DNA of 64,000 nucleotides, taken from Tridacna crocea (lineage: Eukaryota > Mollusca > Bivalvia > Cardiida > Cardiidae). The notes beneath the pieces were generated by a model. The model was not told the origin of the DNA. It searched no databases and was given only the letters and a program-made list of their open reading frames with translations. The stretch spans positions 1,379,001-1,443,000 of the forward strand of contig OX031058.1 of the NCBI GenBank assembly GCA_943736015.1, given 5' to 3'. The position numbers and the translations under genes were made by a program. This document shows, piece after piece, positions 32,109 through 42,420 of this stretch (position 1 is the first letter of the stretch; each line of letters starts with the position of its first letter).

Positions 32109-33463
32109 TTTAGCTTTACCCATCAGTTCCTAGGAAAGAGGGATTGGCTGCATGCAAAGAAGCTTTAGAAACCCGCTCAACAAAATTAATTGACACCGAA
32201 AATGCTATGAAACTGATCGAGGCTGTACTTGACAACAACATATTCGAATTTGGCGACAACTATTTTATTCAAAGAAAAGGGGTGGCTATTGGTTCCAAAT
32301 TAGGAAAAAACTTTGCATGTTCCTACATGCGAAAATGGGATGAGGAACTTCTGAAATATTCAAAACAGCCACTCTTCTACAAGAGATTCATTGACGATGG
32401 TTTTGGTATTTGGTGTGGGAGTGTAGAAGAACTTCAGGGGTTTGCAAAACATGCCAATAGCATACATAATGACATCAAGGTTGAGTTAAGAATGCACACG
32501 AGACAGATAGAGTTCCTAGATACTCTAGTGAAGATAGAGGATGGTAAGATCTATACGGACCTATACGTCAAACCAACTGATAAACAACTTTATTTAAATA
32601 GCAAATCTTGCCATCCTCCATCAACAAAGAAAGGTCTGGCATTTGGATTGGGTTTACGGCTAAAAAGAATATGTGAAAAACCACAAGACTTCGAATATCA
32701 AAGGAAAATCCTGATAAAGAAATTAAGACAGCGTGGTTATAGTGGCAAAACAATAAATTCACAAATGGCGAAAGTAGACAAACTAGATAGGGGCGAACTA
32801 TTAAAGAAGCGAAAACGTAGAAAAGAATCGGACAGAGTGCCGATGACTGTAACCTATTCAAACCTCCTCCCAGACTTGAACCATATCATCCCTAAACACA
32901 CGAGAGTACTATATAAGTCAGAGAGAATGACGAAAGTGTTTCAAGAACCTCCTATGGTTGCATACAGAAGGGACAGAAATCTTGGCGACTCTTTAGTTCA
33001 TGGAAAGACGAATAGACAGGTTAAAAAATCAAGCAAACCATGCAAATTAGATTGCGACAAATGTGCCCACATTTCCGACAGCGATAAAATTATTAGTACA
33101 ACAGGAGAAGGGTTCAAAATCCCGAATTACAACAATTGTAGACAGCACAGCGTAGTCTACTCAATAAGCTGTAAGAAGTGTGAAACGGTGGTATATGTTG
33201 GAGAGACTGAACGACAGTTAAATGAGAGGATGACGGAGCACTTACGTGACATCAAGCTGCAGAGAGACAAGCCGATTAACGGTCATTTTTCAAAGAAAGA
33301 CCATTCAGAAGAGGATGCTGTTTTTTCTATATTACAACAAATAAAATCAGGCTGCAAGACAGAGAGATTGATGTACGAATCAACTTGGATACAGAAATTA
33401 CGGACTCACCGGCCGGCGGGGTGTAACGTCAAAGATTCCCGCTATCAATTAACTTTAATTTAA
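32109..33463 (+). pseudogene. Penelope-like RT / GIY-YIG, copy 2, 5' truncated
   Basis: Starts inside RT motif A (LYPSVP, about 32115) and is then open to the stop at 33463. No ATG opens it; a TAG precedes the homologous part. Visible parts, numbered from the TTG at 32144: QRKGVAIGSKLG at about 43-54, FIDDGFGIW at 82-90 (RT motif C), CKLDCDKC zinc-binding-like segment, and GIY-YIG domain at about 336-430 (VYSI, YVGETERQ, NERMTEHL). In the roughly 439 shared residues I find a single difference from copy 1 (FIDD versus FTDD). It lacks the N-terminal half, so it cannot be autonomous. It retains the CCC that copy 1 lost, so it shows the ancestral frame at that spot. Confidence 0.88.
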
Positions 33464-33626
33464 TTAGCGCGGGATCAAACGTTGTGTATTTCACAGTGAC
33501 GTCACATCCTGTATACAAGAATGGCATACGACGTGCATCTACAAAGTAGATAAATTTACGTTTCTTTTCTTGAGAAAGGCCGCTGGCCGAAATATTGAAA
33601 AACTGAGTGACTATATTTATTTATTT
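32112..33626 (+). mobile_element. Penelope-like retroelement, copy 2, inverted partner
   Basis: It is head to head with copy 1, with both 3' ends facing outward. The 3' UTR matches copy 1 to GTGACTATAT and then ends after a few T/A-rich bases. Copy 1 has about 35 more bases. The right border is the 12-base duplicated target. Confidence 0.85.
33568..33600 (+). other. Hammerhead-like motif in Penelope 3' end, copy 2
   Basis: Same order as in copy 1: CTTGAGA, GGCCGCTGGCC hairpin, GAAATATTG. Confidence 0.4.
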
Positions 33627-33638
33627 AACAAAATTTTA
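33627..33638. repeat. 12-bp target site duplication, right
   Basis: AACAAAATTTTA, identical to 28256-28267. Confidence 0.85.
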
Positions 33639-33815
33639 GACGTCCCAAATGAAAGCATTTGCAGACGTCAAAATAAATGTGACTTAAAAATTGAATTTTT
33701 TTTTGTAAGGGTAGAAAGATTTTGGTTACCAGCACTTTCTCATTTTCCCACAATGTTTCCAGAAGGCTTCTCTTCCAGAATCGTCAAAAGTCGGGGTTGT
33801 GTGGTAACGAGTTAA
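33627..33815 (+). mobile_element. Family A MITE, right fragment of the split copy
   Basis: Continues the left fragment at 28239 after the duplicated bases: GAAAGCATTTGCAGACG, a reduced core (left arm mostly deleted, right arm CAGCACTTTCTCATTTTCCC), GTGTGGTAACGAG, and TTAA at 33812-33815. Confidence 0.8.
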
Positions 33816-33831
33816 ACATTATTTTATATAT

Positions 33832-34085
33832 CGAGGCGGCCAGCGTACCTATCCATGTTTACCTGGAGTCTCCTTCACCAGTACTCCGCACAATTCTCTT
33901 TCCAAACCACAGGCTGCTTTCCCACATAACTATCGTCAAAACAATGATCAGCAGTGGGGGAGAACTGTATCCTGTCGCAATGACTATCATCGGAAAGAAA
34001 TCTGCCAAGCCCGGGACCGAACCCATGACCCCCTGCTCTAAAGTCCTGCACGCTACCGACTGAGGTACCGAGGCTTGGCACAGCT
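33832..34085 (-). mobile_element. SINE S1, near full length
   Basis: On the minus strand the head GGTACCTCAGTCGGTAGCG has an anticodon-like region and B box GGGTTCGGTCCC, then the body CGATGATAGTCATTGCGACA and the tail near GGCCGCCTCG. Confidence 0.8.
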
Positions 34086-34394
34086 AAGAGACAGGAGAGT
34101 GCGGGAACGAGTGACACAATTACTTGAAAAACATGTAAATCTTTAGTTAGATAAACAAACTTTTTGTCTCGGTTCAGTCTGATCCCGAACTCACAATATC
34201 CACACAATACTTATTAGTTGTCTTTTCAAACAAAATGCTCAGGATATTCGTCTCGTCTAGGGTACTTAATAGTTCATGACCCGAAAGGAGAGATTTTATG
34301 TAAGAGTGAAATTTTATACCTTCATTCACGTTTTCCGACAGCATGGTTTCAAAGAGCCTAAATTCACGTAAACATGGGCAATCGCTGAAAAAGA

Positions 34395-34562
34395 CTAGAG
34401 CTGTCACTGAATGTGACTTAATACCCCCGCCAACCTCTTTGACAGAAACGCGCAATTGCTAGTATTTTGTACACAGACGGACTCATGGACAGACACACTG
34501 ACAGCCAGGCTGATTCCAGTATACCCCCGAAAACATCCGTTTTGCGGCGAGGGTATATAATA
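34395..34562. mobile_element. Dispersed repeat R6
   Basis: ACTAGAGCTGTCACTGAATG at the left, GACGGAC/GACAGACA units in the middle, CCAGTATACCCCCGAAAAC at the right. A second copy is inserted in a family A element at 46823-46994. Confidence 0.7.
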
Positions 34563-34639
34563 AGACAGGATTTTGTTGCGTCACTCTCATAAAATGCGAG
34601 CCAGACTCCATGAAAATGCTCTAGGTATGATGCTTTTTG

Positions 34640-34735
34640 TCGGTTTACTTCAAAAACTACAGCTTGAAACGAGGTTTTTGAAGTAAACCGACTCAAGCTG
34701 TAGTTACGAGGTTCTTGAAGTTAACCGACGATATC
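34640..34735. mobile_element. Family D palindrome, with an extra arm
   Basis: GTCGGTTTACTTCAAAAAC at the left pairs with GTTTTTGAAGTAAACCGAC-like sequence. A second direct arm (AGCTGTAGTTACGAGG) follows. Confidence 0.75.
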
Positions 34736-34834
34736 TGTGATATTTTATAACATGCGAATCATCTCATAAAATAACTGATTCATAAACCTCTTTGGCTCTC
34801 AGCCGGCTGAATCATGAAGAAGAATGGTACATCG

Positions 34835-35250
34835 ACATGCAAAAATATATAAATAGCAAAAAGTTTCGATCCAGGTCCGAGAGTGGAATGAGGGCTATTC
34901 TTCAGTTATTTCTCTTGCTTCTCCAGTACAACATTGGCCTGATAAGGGAATTACTTGGATCTTATCCTTGATTTTCTTGCAATGAACAGCTTTTTTCCCG
35001 ATACAATATTTCTATTAAATCTTGTAAGATTGTTTTACAAATCGATCTATACGGAGTTCCGGGTGATTAAGAACATAATTTGATCTGAATTACATGTGAA
35101 CTTAAACATAGATCAAAATATATTGTTATAACTATCGCAACATCCCAAAGGGAACCAAGGATAAAAACAAAGGAGAACAGCTAAAAGGACCACTGTGTTA
35201 TTTGGTTACCTACAGTCTTTATCTGGCAAGAGAGATAATTTAATTGACAG
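34835..35250 (-). mobile_element. Family C half and reversed R4 repeat
   Basis: 34850-34880 is the left arm of C (AGCAAAAAGTTTCGATCCAG). It is followed by the reverse of R4 (GGGAATTACTTGGATCTTAT ... GGGAACCAAGGATAAAAAC). Confidence 0.6.
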
Positions 35251-35537
35251 GAATGGCTGCTTTTACATACATACATACCGACATATTCTTAGTACTACTC
35301 TAGCCCTAAATTTTAAGACGTGCAATCCGATTTGGAGTTCTAGCAAATTAAATAGGTAGTCGTCCAATTAAGAATTAGAATGAAAACATAAATGGATGGC
35401 GAATAAGGCGCCTTGTTGCAATGGACAGGTTGGTGCAAAAAACTGTCGATCTATCACAAAGTCTGTTTTTTGATAGACACTGAAAGTACAAGGGGCGACC
35501 TTGACCGTTGAAAAACGAAAATCAATTAATTAAATCT

Positions 35538-35745
35538 TTACCCAATAACTAAATATTAGGCTTGTCTCAACTAAAAGCATTTGCTTATGATAAAACAAAA
35601 TGTGATTCGATAATTAATATTACTTCTCGGAAATGTAGATAAATTTGTCGTAAAAGGATGGGTTCCAGCAGTTTTCTCTTTTTCGTGCAATATTTTCAAA
35701 AGCTTTTTCTAATGCCAATTCTTCTCTAGGGTCATTAATACACGG
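35538..35745 (+). mobile_element. Old, degenerate family A MITE
   Basis: AACTAAATATTAGGCTTGTC, AAAGCATTTGCTTATGA and GGTTCCAGCAGTTTTCTCTT keep family order without perfect arms. Confidence 0.55.
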
Positions 35746-36180
35746 GGAAAAGAGGTAAGAACGAAGCAGAGAACTGGTCATGTCTGGTGCACTTTGATTG
35801 TACAGGGACAGAGAGAAGTTATTTCTGACACTCTTTCAGCGCTTAACCTTTATCCTTCTTGGCATATTGAAATCGCGCTTAGCAACTTAGGGTTAATACA
35901 TTACCTCGATCTCTTTTCGACGGCTTGAAACACAATCACTGAATCTTAGACAGATTTTTATTAGAAATGCAAGACTTTACAAGTGGACAAGATAGGATCA
36001 CGATCAGGAATGCACGTCTAGCGCAGTCTAATCGTAACCTACAAAGCCCGAAAAAACCGATGGCGCTGAAAGAGTAAATAAATGGATTAGATGAATAGAA
36101 ACCTTTGTAGTGTGACGGAAAAGTAGTTTATATAAGCAAACATTAAATCGTTGAACTTATAATACCCGTAACAAGGCCAA
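35746..36180. other. Mostly unrecognised; family B relic
   Basis: 35985-36060 has ACAAGATAGGATCACGATCA and GCAGTCTAATCGTAACCTAC, an eroded family B centre. Nothing else is supported. Confidence 0.4.
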
Positions 36181-36185
36181 GGTTA

Positions 36186-36480
36186 ATACCGATTTTACAA
36201 TTAATTGCAAGCGTTCAAGGACTCGTACACTTGGCAAGTTTTTTTTACCATGCAGGTGGTACAGGCATCTTTGAATACCAAGGTGACGATCACTACGTGG
36301 TTCTTATTGCATGCACAGATGACGATCACAAAGTAGATTTTATCAGATCCAAGATTAATACCAAATTTACAATTTATGGCAAGCGTTCAAGGACTCGTAT
36401 ACTTGGCAAGCTTTCTTTTAACCACGCAGGTGAACTGGCATCTTTGCATACCAAGGTGACGATCACTACGTGGATCTAAT
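36186..36480 (+). repeat. Two-copy tandem duplication, about 175-bp period
   Basis: GCAAGCGTTCAAGGACTCGT, CTTGGCAAG and AAGGTGACGATCACTACGTGG, given here as GTGACGATCACTACGTGG, occur at 36209-36300 and 36379-36474. The 82-residue frame across both is not recognised as a protein family. Confidence 0.7.
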
Positions 36481-36689
36481 CAGATCCGTTTCGCGGTTGT
36501 TACCTTTGCGAAAATGGTGATAAGGCTGTTGTAGCTCTTTTAAAAATTAGCGGATTGGAATAAGACTGGCTCTATAGAGTGATAGTGAAGTAACGAAATT
36601 GCATTTTTTTCATTATTTCATTACTAGAAATGTGAAATCGTCATCAAAAATTAAACTTCCGTCACAAGTCTATACAGCACATTCGGATA

Positions 36690-37060
36690 TTGGTGAACTT
36701 GTTGGATAAAACCGTTTCATTACCTTATTATCTCCCGCTATATGGCATTCTACAAGTTTTCATCTACCTAATTTGGGCATTCTGGGTACAGAACCGGACT
36801 ACTTTTCTACGCGACAATCGTTTCTTTGAATTTCAAACTAAAATAAACGTTTACTCAATAAAATGCTTCCTGGTGATCATTCAGCTATGATCTGCAGTTT
36901 AGAGAAATCTGGAGCTAAAGCAGGTCCGATTTCTCCTCAAACGTATTGATAAAAAACATTTCTCCAATCACTACTTTATAGCGCGTATTACTACAATCTC
37001 CCGAATATCAGGGAGAGTGATGCGTCGAATCTTCGAAGAATATGACATGTGCAGACAACA
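36690..37060 (+). mobile_element. Dispersed repeat R3
   Basis: TAATTTGGGCATTCTGGGTA, AGAACCGGACTACTTTTCTA, TCGAATCTTCGAAGAATATG. Same order as 14930-15240. Confidence 0.7.
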
Positions 37061-37194
37061 GTTATTACCTAAATTATGTCTACTTTTCTTTTCTCAGAAA
37101 AGCTTTGCTCCGTCGGAGCATTCATGTAACATATTTCTTCCCAAGCAAGTCATCACTTTGTTCGTTATCAACCCGTAAAATCCGTTTTATTCAA

Positions 37195-37565
37195 AACCAA
37201 CCGAATCATGACATAGACTCGTCCTTTGACATGCAGAAAATTTAGTATATTGTCCGTGGTTATGAGGTAGAGCGGCGGCCTCGTAGCCTAAACGGTCTGA
37301 GTTCGATACCCGGGAGCGGGTGTCAACTTTGGGATTTTTCATTGTCCCACACATTCGACGCGAGTACTGGTGTAGTTTCCAGGAAGCAGAATCGAGAGAG
37401 ATTAGTGTAAGTTGTTAGAACTTGTTTCTCAATCGATGTAAAATAAAAATGTTTAAAGATAGGAAATTGTTTCGGCCCATGTCAGTCTGCTGGGACTGCG
37501 CTGGCTGACATGTGTCGATACTTTTTGCATTTGCATTAAGCCCCTATTTCACAGGGCATGGTTCA
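37195..37565 (+). mobile_element. Family C MITE split by a SINE
   Basis: The left part (GACTCGTCCTTTGACATGCA) ends at about 37246. The right part (TTTCGGCCCATGTCAG ... TTCACAGGGCATGGTTC) resumes at about 37460. Confidence 0.7.
37247..37455 (+). mobile_element. SINE S3, full length
   Basis: The tRNA-like head contains GTTATGAGGTAGAGCGGC (A box) and GAGTTCGATACCC (B box). The body is GGGATTTTTCATTGTCCCAC ... GCGAGTACTGGTGTAGTTTC, and the tail is TCAATCGATGTAAAATAAAA. Relatives: 40268, 40685, 46100 (minus). Confidence 0.75.
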
Positions 37566-37638
37566 AATTTACAATAAACTCTACCGCTTTCGACAACTGT
37601 ATAAAAAAAAGTCTAATGAAATTTGGAAAGATTACCAT

Positions 37639-37867
37639 TTAACCCTTTACCACACAAAGCCGACTTTTAGCGCCCCTGGAAAATAAGACTTTTGAAAACA
37701 TTGTGGGAAAAGTAGAAATTGCTGGTATCCAGCATTTTTTCCTTTTCCCACAATGTTTTCTACCCTAACTAAGAAACATTGAGTCTTTTGAAATACATTG
37801 ACGTTGTTGTCTGCAAATGCTTTCAATTTGCACAAGGCTAAAATTTTGTTGTCTGGTAAAGGGTTAA
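37639..37867 (-). mobile_element. Family A MITE, full length
   Basis: TTAA at both ends. The core is slightly asymmetric (AAATTGCTGGTATCCAGCAT). Confidence 0.85.
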
Positions 37868-37889
37868 CAAGAATTTTATCTTATTTGCT

Positions 37890-37975
37890 TTAATAAACAA
37901 GCGAGCGACATAGATCAAAGATCAGACTGCACGTTCTGTGCAGTCTGATCTTGATCTATGCCGCCCGCAAAAGCC
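37890..37975. mobile_element. Family B core with matched outer change
   Basis: The long palindrome is GACATAGATCAAAGATCAGA and, mirrored, TCTGATCTTGATCTATGCC. ATAGATC/GATCTAT differs from the usual GTAGATC/GATCTAC on both sides. Confidence 0.7.
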
Positions 37976-38119
37976 CCCAAGACCTCTTCCTGCCCATAAC
38001 CATCAGGTCAAAGGTGGGATACGACGTGTGAAGTGTTGGGGGGGGGGTATAACCTTGCTCTGGTATCTGGACAGCGGTCAAACAGACACCCAGGGCATTT
38101 ACCCTTATCCGGCAAAATT

Positions 38120-38315
38120 AGTTAAATGAAACTTGTAGACCCATCGTGAAAAGCCCAATAATCCTATTTCAAACTTACCTTTTTGAAGAAAAATCATTTA
38201 TAATCGGACAGTGTAGGTCCAAGATCAGACTGCACGTTCTGTGCAGTCTGATCTTGACCTACACTGTCCGCAAAAGGTCAGCTAGTTGTGCTTAGCAGCT
38301 TGAGGTTTACAGATT
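38120..38315 (+). mobile_element. Family B MITE
   Basis: ATCGGACAGTGTAGGTCCAA pairs with TTGACCTACACTGTCCG. Both arms carry the same G/C change from GTAGATC. The right end is GCTTAGCAGCTTGAGG. Confidence 0.75.
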
Positions 38316-38399
38316 ATTTCTGTGATAGATATTGGACGTCGGTCATATACCATATTGTACTATGGTACGGGTAGACCTCGACTGGTTCAATCTATTAAC

Positions 38400-39275
38400 A
38401 AGAGCGGCAAATTGTCGCAAGATACGCCCGTCTTACCCCAAGTTGTAAAGCTGGGGCATGCACTGGACAAAATTCAAGTATGAAAAACAAAAATAAAGCG
38501 AGCAAGAGTTATGATTCCTGTGCACTCCCCCTTGATGAGATCTATCCACCTATGAAATTTCATAACCCTAGCTAGTATAGTTTTGGAGATATGCTCCGGA
38601 CAAAATTCAAGTATGAAAAACGACAAAGGGCAATAACTCAAAAATTAAGCAAGCAAGAGTTATGATTCCTGCGCACTGCACTCCCCCTCAATGAGATCTA
38701 TCCACCCATGAAATTTCATAACCCTAGGTAGTATAGTTTTGGAGATATGGTCCGGACAAAAATCAAGTATGAAAAACGACAAAGGGCAATAACTCAAAAA
38801 TTAAGCGAGCAAGAGTTATGATTCCTGCGCACTGCACTCCCCCTCGATGAGATCTATTTACCCACAAAATTTCATAACCCTAGCTAGTATAGTTTTGGAG
38901 ATATGGTCCGGACAAAAATCAAGTATGAAAAACGACAAAGGGCAATAACTCAAAAATTAAGCGAGCAAGAGTTATGATTCCTGCGCACTGCACTCCCCCT
39001 CGATGAGATCTATCCACCCATGAAATTTCATAACCCTAGCTAGTATAGTTTTGGAGATATGGTCCGGACAAAAATCAAGTATGAAAAACAACAAAGGGCA
39101 ATAACTCAAAAATTAAGCAAGCAAGAGTTATGATTCCTGCGCACTGCACTCCCCCTCGATGAGATCTATCCACCCATGAAATTTCATAACCCTAGCTAGA
39201 ATAGTTTTGGAGATATGCGCCCGCCCGCCCACCACGGGTGATCCCATAATACGTCCTGTCTTCGACTGGCGTATA
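38400..39275 (+). repeat. 156-bp tandem array in a mobile-element-like frame
   Basis: Five units: TCAAGTATGAAAAAC starts at 38473, 38607, 38763, 38919 and 39075, so the period is 156 after a first short unit of 134. Each has AAAGGGCAATAACTC and CACTCCCCCTCGATGAGATC. The left flank is AACAAGAGCGGCAAATTGTC. The right flank is GCCCGCCCGCCCACCACGGG. The arrangement (single-copy ends around about 160-bp core units) is like pearl/BIV160-type elements known in bivalves; family membership is inference. Confidence 0.85.
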
Positions 39276-39363
39276 AAAAGGCTAAGATTTATTTTCTTTA
39301 AATATCCATATGGTACAACGTTAAATGCGTGTGCACTCTATTGTTCTGAATATCTGATGAAAC

Positions 39364-39448
39364 CCTGCCTAACCACAAAATTGTAGTCCAAATTAAAAGC
39401 ATTTGCAGACGATGAGGCAAAAGTGGATCAAATAATGATATTTGTGCA
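39364..39448 (+). mobile_element. Family A left-flank fragment
   Basis: ACCACAAAATTGTAGTCCAA and GCATTTGCAGACGATGAGG, with no core. Confidence 0.55.
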
Positions 39449-39604
39449 AGACTCGCTTTAATTTGGTATTATTCCGTTGTCTGAGCATGTCATATATTCT
39501 TCGAAGATTCGACCTTTAACTCTTTCATTTACTGTATAATTAAACCACATTTTCTCAATGGCTACAAGTATAGTTTTGCTGCAAGATCCAGAGATCGGTC
39601 TTCC

Positions 39605-39862
39605 ATATTTCCATACTTCAAAAACCTCGTAATTACAGCTTGTCACAAGCTGTAGTTACGAGGTTTTTGAAGTAAACCGACGGTATGTTTACACAGCTGA
39701 TCCATTCTACACACCGACGATATGTAACGGTGACTTATATATCGTCGGTTTTCTTCGAAAACCTAGTAACTACAGCTTGTGACAAACTGTAGTTAGGAGA
39801 TTTTTTAAGTAAACCGACGGAATGTTTACACAGCTGATCCATTCTACACACTGTACATGATT
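39605..39862. mobile_element. Tandem pair of family D palindromes
   Basis: Each has CTCGTAATTACAGCTTGTC-like and GACAAGCTGTAGTTACGAG-like arms. Each is followed by the direct tail TGTTTACACAGCTGATCCAT (39686 and 39826). The unit is about 140 bases. Confidence 0.8.
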
Positions 39863-39869
39863 ACTCAGA

Positions 39870-40110
39870 CAGATTGGGGGGGGGTGGGAAGAAACAATGT
39901 CGACCTTTTAAACTTTGTAAAATATCGGGCTAATCTAGACAATATGAAAAATGAGATTTTTGTTTTTCGAAAAGATGATAATAACAAGAACCTTGACTTA
40001 AGCACCCCCTCATAAAATTTCGATAAAACATAATATTATAATGTTATACAGTAATGAAAAAACACTCAATTTTTTCTAGCGTCCCTCATCCATGGCGGCT
40101 GTTCACTATG
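39870..40110. other. No recognisable feature
   Basis: AT-rich, with a short G run at 39878-39886. Confidence 0.35.
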
Positions 40111-40114
40111 TCAC

Positions 40115-41060
40115 CTCCCATTAATCTTTAGCTTCTGTAACAAAATCGGGGTTCTGCCTGGCTCAGTCTTGACCTGGAAGTCCAGGGTTAGAGACTCCCT
40201 ACATGCACCATTTTTTTTTCGTAGGAGTGTTGCACAATATACATGTATTATACAGTAATAAAAAATAAAGTGTCCGTAGTAATAAGGAAGAGCGTCGGGC
40301 TCGAAACCAGAAAGTTCCGGGTTCGATACCTGGGACCAGGTGTCAAGTTTGGGAGTGCTCATTGACCCACATATTCCATGCGAGTCCTGGTTTAGTTTCC
40401 AGAAAGCAAACTCTCGGGAGATTAATGTAAGGTGCAATTTAAACGTATTTCTCAATTGATGTAAACTGCATGTAAATAGGTTTAACCTAAAACAGAGTTT
40501 AGATCTTCTCTCTTTCCGCCACCAAGGCAGTTGCTCACTATGATATCTCCAGCAAATCTGTACCTCCTGTACAAATTTAGGGGCCCTGTTAGGCTCATTG
40601 GTAAAGTGAAGGGCTCGTAACCTGAAGGGATGGGTTGGAGCCTTCCTACAGGTACCGGTCTTTTTTTTGTGAGGGTGTTCTACAGTTCTGAAGTAGAGCG
40701 TCGGCCTCATATCCATAAGGTTTCGAGTTTGGGACTACTCACTGGACCACAGATCCGACGCGAGTATTGGTGTTATTCCCAGGAAGCACAATAGAGAGAA
40801 ATTAGTACAAGTTACAAGACCTTATTTCTCAGCAGATGTAAAATATATGCAAATTTGTTTGAACCATAGAAAAAATTTCAAAAGATTTTCTCGCCTCTCA
40901 CAATCCATGACGGTTTTGCACTATCATACCTACGGCAAATTTCTAACTTCAGTAACAATTTCGCGGTCCTGCGTGGCTCAATGGTACAGTGAAGTGCTCG
41001 TAACACAGAGGCATCGGGTATGAGTTTTCCTAGAAGTACTGTGTTCCGTAAATCCAGCTA
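40115..41060 (+). mobile_element. Alternating array of two tRNA-headed SINE types
   Basis: Type S4 heads lie at about 40140 (degenerate), 40577 (TTAGGCTCATTGGTAAAGTG) and 40970 (GCGTGGCTCAATGGTACAGT). Type S3 heads lie at 40268 (GGTTCGATACCTGGGACC) and about 40685. The order S4-S3-S4-S3-S4 has a period of about 400-450. Each S3 ends with TCTCAATTGATGTAAACTGC-like sequence. No free tRNA gene is claimed. Confidence 0.7.
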
Positions 41061-41109
41061 AACCGAGGTAGAATTCACGAAGTATACAGCTGTCTTAGCT
41101 CTAAGGCTG

Positions 41110-41335
41110 CTACGAGATACTCACTGACTTATTGCGGACAGTGTAGATAAAGATAAGACTGCACAGAACGTGCAATCTGATCTTTGGTATACACTGTCCG
41201 ATAAGATCATATTTTCCTCCAAAAAATACTTTTGAAATAGAAAATCGTGGGTTTTTTTTTAATATCACTTAAATATAAAGTCGTTAGTGGCATGCTAATT
41301 TCACAATACTTTGTCCTGTGTAAATTCAGATCATA
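41110..41335 (-). mobile_element. Family B MITE
   Basis: AAGGCTGCTACGAGATACTC, AGACTGCACAGAACGTGCA and ACACTGTCCGATAAGATC are in minus-strand order. Confidence 0.75.
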
Positions 41336-41344
41336 ATGTACTTG

Positions 41345-41565
41345 ATAGCAACGCTGCTAAGCGCGACTCACTGACCTTTTGCGGACAGTTTAGATCCAAG
41401 ATTAGACTGCACAGAACGTGCAGTCTGATCTTAGATCTACACTGACCGATAAGGTAATATTTTCACCAAAAAGTAAGTTTGAAAAGGCACTATTTGGATT
41501 TTTTTCCAATCGGTTTGAAAGTTTTATTTCAGTTATTTAGCAGGATGCGGTGTCATTAATGAAGC
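41345..41565 (-). mobile_element. Family B MITE
   Basis: GCTGCTAAGCGCGACTCACT, GATTAGACTGCACAGAACGT and TTATTTAGCAGGATGC. It directly follows the previous copy, in the same orientation. Confidence 0.75.
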
Positions 41566-41569
41566 GGAT

Positions 41570-41797
41570 TTAATCCTTTCCCAAACGACAAATTTTAGAC
41601 TCTTCTAACCTCAAAGAGTTTGCAGACGACAATTTCAAATTTGATAAAAATGGCAGAAAGTTCTCCAAATAGGTAGAAAACACTGTGGTAAAAGGAGAAA
41701 TTGCTCGTTATGAGCAATTTCTCCTTTTCCCACATTGTTTTCAGAAGACTTGTACTGCAGACACGTAAAAACGAGGGCTTGTTTGGGAAAGGGTTAA
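41570..41797 (+). mobile_element. Family A, subfamily A2
   Basis: TTAA at both ends. The core is AATTGCTCGTTATGAGCAAT, with one unpaired position. It ends GGGAAAGGGTTAA. Confidence 0.82.
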
Positions 41798-41919
41798 GAG
41801 AGTATTTTAATTTAACAGCAGTTTTATTGCACTCATATTTATGCAGAATAAACAAATCAACAAGTCGTGCTCTCGCAACAGGACCTTTAATGCACATCCT
41901 TAATGCATTATTCCAAGCA

Positions 41920-42312
41920 AAACATCATAATAATTATGGATCCAACAGACTGGATCATGAGATAGACTGGTCCTTTAACAAGCAGAAATGTCGACCGGGT
42001 CAGCTTGCATGTACTGTGCTGCGCAGGCTGACCCGTGTCTATACTTTTTGTAGATGCATTAACCCACTACCACACAATCCCTACTTTTGACGACCCTAAG
42101 AAAGAAGCCTTCAGAAAACCTTGTGGGAAAAGGAGAAAATGCTGGTTACCAGCATTTTCCCCTTTTCCCACAATATTTTCTACCCTTCACAACACAAATT
42201 TCAAATTTTCAGTCACTTTTATTGTGTCGTCTGCAAATGCTTTCAATTTGGACACACCTAAAATTTTGTCGTTTGGTAATGAGTTAAAATCATTTTCAGA
42301 GAGCATTGTTTA
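41920..42312 (+). mobile_element. Family C MITE interrupted by a family A MITE
   Basis: GACTGGTCCTTTAACAAGCA, GTCGACCGGGTCAGC / GCAGGCTGACCCGTGTC and TAGATGCATTAA lead into the inserted A copy. After 42287 the C end resumes (CATTTTCAGAGAGCATTG). The insertion used the TTAA of GCATTAA. Confidence 0.75.
42059..42287 (-). mobile_element. Family A MITE inserted in family C
   Basis: TTAA at both ends. The core is near perfect (one arm CCCCTTTTCCC versus GGGAAAAGGAG). Confidence 0.85.
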
Positions 42313-42369
42313 TATATTCTAAGAGATGAAGATAAGTTTAGGGTGCACAATTGGTATGATAGTTGTTTT

Positions 42370-42420
42370 TTTTTGTCATCTGTCCGTATGTCTGTCTGTA
42401 TGTCTATCTGTCTGTCTGAG
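42370..42420. repeat. TCTG/TATG microsatellite
   Basis: Short run of TGTC(TG/TA) units. Confidence 0.75.

Larger units (their letters stand above)
28268..32111 (-). mobile_element. Penelope-like retroelement, copy 1, mariner-interrupted
   Basis: The 3' end lies at 28268 and the element runs leftward. It carries an RT plus GIY-YIG reading frame, then a 3' untranslated part with TTGAGAAAGGCCGCTGGCCG. A mariner sits at 30681-32011. The bases 32014-32111 continue the same reading frame upstream once the mariner and one TA are discounted, so they belong to this copy. The 5' end is cut at the junction with copy 2. Confidence 0.85.

Noticed and set aside
36231..36479. 82-residue frame that repeats internally
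   Set aside because: It follows the two-copy tandem duplication; no homologue is recognised and there is no supporting start context.
38440..39220. CRISPR or gene family
   Set aside because: It is a plain 156-bp tandem repeat with no spacers and no open frame through the units.
40111..40716. 201-residue minus-strand frame
   Set aside because: It spans the SINE array and has no recognisable protein features.
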